Origin: an uncultured bacterium | Lineage (GTDB): Bacteria > Verrucomicrobiota > Kiritimatiellia > RFP12 > UBA1067 | Length of the DNA: 8,472 nt | NCBI GenBank assembly: GCA_902779075.1 | Contig: CACZAK010000189.1 | Span: forward strand, 1-8,472 | Direction: 5' to 3' | Shown: piece by piece, positions 6,086 to 8,472 of the stretch | Numbering within the stretch: position 1 is the stretch's first letter | Layout of the letters: every line of letters begins with the position of its first letter | Program-made: the position numbers and the translations under genes | The notes under the pieces: model-generated | Told to the model about the DNA's origin: nothing | Database searches by the model: none | What the model saw: only the letters and a program-made list of their open reading frames with translations

Positions 6086-8278
6086 TTACCGCAGGACTAC
6101 GGGGGTATTTGTAGTGAAACTGAAGGAGCTCCACTCCGCCGGCATCCCGTTCATGAAAAACCTCTCAAAGACGACACCCTCGAACGGACGCGCCGCGCCA
6201 TTCTGCGGAGCAAGCGACATGACCTTGATCTGCGGCGGAGGAACACCCTCCTCGGCAAACACCGAGACATTTCTGAAGAGGCAGTTGCGGATGTGCCCAG
6301 ACGGCCAGTCTTCCTTGCCGTATCTTGTGTTGTCGACCTTCACCAGCATCGGGAAGGACTTCCGTCCGCGCGGGTCGTAGCGCTGGCCGTCCGACTCCTG
6401 GAGGACCTCTGGCAGATTGTCAGTCTGCATCTCCACCCGAATGTCCTCGAACAAGAAGTCCTCCATCACCGCGCTTCCACCTGCGCTGATGTTCAGCGCC
6501 GACGAAGAACTGCGGACGATGTCGCAGTCGGAGAAGCGGACGCGGCGAAACGCGCTCGCCCACGTCTCGACTCCTGGCTCGATCGTCTTCCCCCAGCCGC
6601 ACCACAGGACGCACCGCTCAACCGTGACGTCCTCCACAGGAAGGTCTCTGTAAGGCAAAACGCCCTTGACGGCAATCGTGTCGTCAAACGAACGCACGAA
6701 CGAGTCCCCGACCGTCACGCGCCGCGAATTGCAGATGTCGATGCCGTCGGTATTGTAGCGCCACTGACCGACGACCTTCACGTGGCTGACAGAAACGTCC
6801 TCGCAGCCGAAGAAGGCAAGCGCCCAATTGGGCGAATCCATGAGAATCGGCCCGTCGATCTCGATCTTCCGCGATCCGTGGAAGCGGACGCACGAGGGCT
6901 GAAGCGGCGTGTAGCATCCCTCGAACACGCGCTCGCATACGCGTCCGTCGATTACACCGTGCCCGAAGATCTTCACGTCCTCGACGTTCTCGCCCGTGAA
7001 GCAGCCAAAGACGATGGCATCCCTGTCCACATAGACGCGGTCATGGCTCTTGAGGCGCACCCAGCCGACCATGTGCATGCCAGGGCCGAAGCAGTATGTC
7101 GCACCGCGGCGCCCAGGGAAGTCCCGCGGCGGCTCGATGAAGATATGCAGCGCCTTCTCCGCGCCGCGCGTCTCAAGGACGTAATATCCTGGCCCCGGGC
7201 AGGTGAACGAAATGCCGTCCTTCCCAGCTTCCGGCACGATGCTGCGCGAGAGCGGGCGCACGACGGCCTTCCTGACGGGGGACTTCGGAACCACGCGCAT
7301 GGCGACGGGGCCTGCGGCCTCCAGCGCGAGATACGAAGCGCGCTCAGACTGGTCAAGCGGACGCTGCCGCCCCGGCCACGTGCGGTTGAACGGCACGCGC
7401 GATTCGCGGCACGCGCGCACCTCGGCCTCGCGTCCGTCGATGAACACCCGGTAGTCGTCGCTGAGCGGGCGATACTCCTGGCGCCCGGGCGCAAAGCTAA
7501 AGCCTGTCCCCTCCGGACGAATCGTCCGCGCAACGCGCGCGCCCTCAGGTAAGAGAGCCTTGAGAACCACGTCGGCAATCGCCGCCATGCCTCGGTCTCC
7601 GGGATGGTTCGCAACACCTGGATGGGCGAAGAGCCCAATTGCCTTCATCTCGTCGGCACTGCCGAAGTCGGCCTTGACGAATGGAATCGAATGTCGTTCC
7701 GCGGCCCTTTTCATGCATGCGTCTTTCCATTCGTTCGGCCAGAATACGCCACGGACTACAATGCGCGGCTTCACGTCCGCCGCCGCAAGTCGGCCCAGCA
7801 ATTTGCCAAACGCTGACTCAAACGCAAGGCGCTCCTCCTCCGTCTTCAGGTCGCGGACGTTTTCGCCGAGCGCGACGACCAGGAACTCCGGTCCAAAGGC
7901 AACGAGGTCGTCAAGCGCCGAGAAGTCGTAGTCCGCGAATCCATGCTCGAACGTGTAGAGGTTCCTGACGCAAAGCTGCGGCTTTCGCCCAGTCGCTCGC
8001 GCGATGCCGGCTGCGACAAGATGGACATAGTCCTTCTCCTGCGCGCTCGCGGCCATTCCCCAGTGGTTCGTCCACCCTATCGCGGGCGCGACGCCGTGAA
8101 GCGTGATGGAGTTGCCGATGAAAAGCACCTTGACGTCGCCTTCTGACGTCACATCGCCGCATGCGACGGCGTTCATTTCCGTAGAGTGGTTCTTCTCCGC
8201 GTCAGACGCTCCAAACGCGAACAGCGCCGCCATGAAGCACAGCGAAAGGCAGATCGACAGTGTACTTTCACTCTTCAT
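6086..8278 (-). CDS. Secreted SGNH/GDSL hydrolase fused to GH28-like beta-helix (730 aa)
   Basis: This looks like a two-enzyme fusion acting on acetylated plant polysaccharide such as pectin. Residues 1-24 form a signal peptide (CLSLCFMAALFAFGA). Residues ~48-243 are an SGNH hydrolase: VLFIGNS with the presumed nucleophile Ser57, VVALGEN with Asn140 in block III, and ANHPGDRGM with the likely catalytic His225. The usual D-x-x-H acid is not seen (Val222 sits at that place). Residues ~255-395 form a linker or beta-sandwich with RQRPLDQSE and VRPLSRSI. Residues ~420-725 are a right-handed beta-helix of the GH28 (polygalacturonase) type: FGHGVIDG (438-445), NTDGID with Asp511, and FDDTIAVKG with Asp532/Asp533. 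The GH28 histidine motif (G-H-G) expected next is absent; GWGKTIEPGVET (561-572) stands there. A related helix family is therefore possible, and activity is unproven. The gene starts 22 nt after the stop of the upstream gene, with only weak Shine-Dalgarno candidates (GGTG 8 nt, AAGG 12 nt upstream). Confidence 0.82.
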   Translation of the reverse strand: MKSESTLSICLSLCFMAALFAFGASDAEKNHSTEMNAVACGDVTSEGDVKVLFIGNSITLHGVAPAIGWTNHWGMAASAQEKDYVHLVAAGIARATGRKPQLCVRNLYTFEHGFADYDFSALDDLVAFGPEFLVVALGENVRDLKTEEERLAFESAFGKLLGRLAAADVKPRIVVRGVFWPNEWKDACMKRAAERHSIPFVKADFGSADEMKAIGLFAHPGVANHPGDRGMAAIADVVLKALLPEGARVARTIRPEGTGFSFAPGRQEYRPLSDDYRVFIDGREAEVRACRESRVPFNRTWPGRQRPLDQSERASYLALEAAGPVAMRVVPKSPVRKAVVRPLSRSIVPEAGKDGISFTCPGPGYYVLETRGAEKALHIFIEPPRDFPGRRGATYCFGPGMHMVGWVRLKSHDRVYVDRDAIVFGCFTGENVEDVKIFGHGVIDGRVCERVFEGCYTPLQPSCVRFHGSRKIEIDGPILMDSPNWALAFFGCEDVSVSHVKVVGQWRYNTDGIDICNSRRVTVGDSFVRSFDDTIAVKGVLPYRDLPVEDVTVERCVLWCGWGKTIEPGVETWASAFRRVRFSDCDIVRSSSSALNISAGGSAVMEDFLFEDIRVEMQTDNLPEVLQESDGQRYDPRGRKSFPMLVKVDNTRYGKEDWPSGHIRNCLFRNVSVFAEEGVPPPQIKVMSLAPQNGAARPFEGVVFERFFMNGMPAEWSSFSFTTNTPVVLR

Positions 8279-8300
8279 CTGAGCACACCGCCTTATTCAT

Positions 8301-8472
8301 CTACCTGACGTAGATTACGAGGCCAACTCCGCCTTGATTCTCCACAGGGCCGTATGCGAGGAAGCCGTCGTCTGTCTGCGTCTTGTAGTCCGCCTGGGCA
8401 TGGGCTTCCGAGGTCGCGCCGTTGCGGATGCGGAGTTCGTCGCTGCTGCCGACGAGGCCGCCGGCGAAGGTG
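8301..8472 (-). CDS. C-terminal end of a LamG-type surface protein (5' part beyond window)
   Basis: Only the last 56 codons lie in the window, ending at TAG (8301-8303). The segment SSDELRIRNGATSEAHAQAD and the following DGFLAYGPVE match the closing strands of LamG/concanavalin-like domains, often written DEVRI.N.A.s..w..a.Y.T...FL.YG. The protein ends QGGVGLVIYVR, closely resembling the QAGLGFQIIVR ending of the 1565-aa protein encoded two genes downstream. The stop is 22 nt before the start of the SGNH/GH28-like gene, which suggests one operon. Total length and N-terminal domains cannot be judged. Confidence 0.75.
   Translation of the reverse strand, partial: TFAGGLVGSSDELRIRNGATSEAHAQADYKTQTDDGFLAYGPVENQGGVGLVIYVR

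Noticed and set aside
6293..7552. 419-codon plus-strand open frame
   Set aside because: It is antisense to the SGNH/GH28-like gene, whose catalytic motifs clearly define the true frame. The plus-strand product is rich in Arg, Ala, Val and His without domain structure.
8268..8300. Mini-ORF on the minus strand starting at 8300 (MNKAVCSDEE) and overlapping the start of the 730-aa gene
   Set aside because: It is only ten codons, has no clear ribosome-binding site of its own, and most likely reflects a chance ATG next to the TAG of the upstream gene. Translational coupling cannot be shown.

Overview
The window is a GC-rich stretch in which every convincing gene reads on the minus strand. It holds two complete genes and two genes cut by the window edges. 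In transcription order (right to left) these are: the last 56 codons of a LamG-type surface protein (8301-8472), a 730-aa secreted SGNH-hydrolase/GH28-like fusion (6086-8278), a 1565-aa secreted repeat protein with two LamG-like units and two right-handed beta-helix units (1183-5880), and the first 382 codons of a secreted GH39-like glycoside hydrolase (1-1148). The three genes whose starts are visible each begin with a signal-peptide-like segment.

The style of the proteins points to the PVC group, most likely a Kiritimatiellota/Lentisphaerota-type anaerobe from a gut or other polysaccharide-rich habitat. The signs are very large secreted LamG and beta-helix proteins, a DUF1565-like motif at each helix start, the recurring ending 'IDIGC.E', and a module with 'YTHPsPA.yR.LeW.W'. 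This is an inference from protein style, as no rRNA or housekeeping marker is present.

Gaps between the genes are about 22 nt (8279-8300), 205 nt (5881-6085) and 34 nt (1149-1182). The first and last look operonic. The middle gap is AT-richer than its surroundings and holds a good ribosome-binding site and weak promoter candidates for the 1565-aa gene. On the opposite strand it also holds an open reading fragment that resembles the last ~40 residues of an rve-type (IS3/IS481-like) transposase, so this gap may be an old insertion scar.

Functionally the locus looks like a polysaccharide-degradation cluster. The fusion combines a possible deacetylase/esterase with a polygalacturonase-like helix, and the GH39-like enzyme would cleave xylosidic or related linkages. 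The two large repeat proteins are probably cell-surface or extracellular binding or display proteins. No SusC/SusD pair, regulator or transporter is visible in the window. The most notable features are the internal duplications of the 1565-aa protein, a short C-terminal tail shared by the two LamG-type proteins, and the altered catalytic motifs of the SGNH/GH28-like fusion. No RNA gene, CRISPR array or intact mobile element was found.
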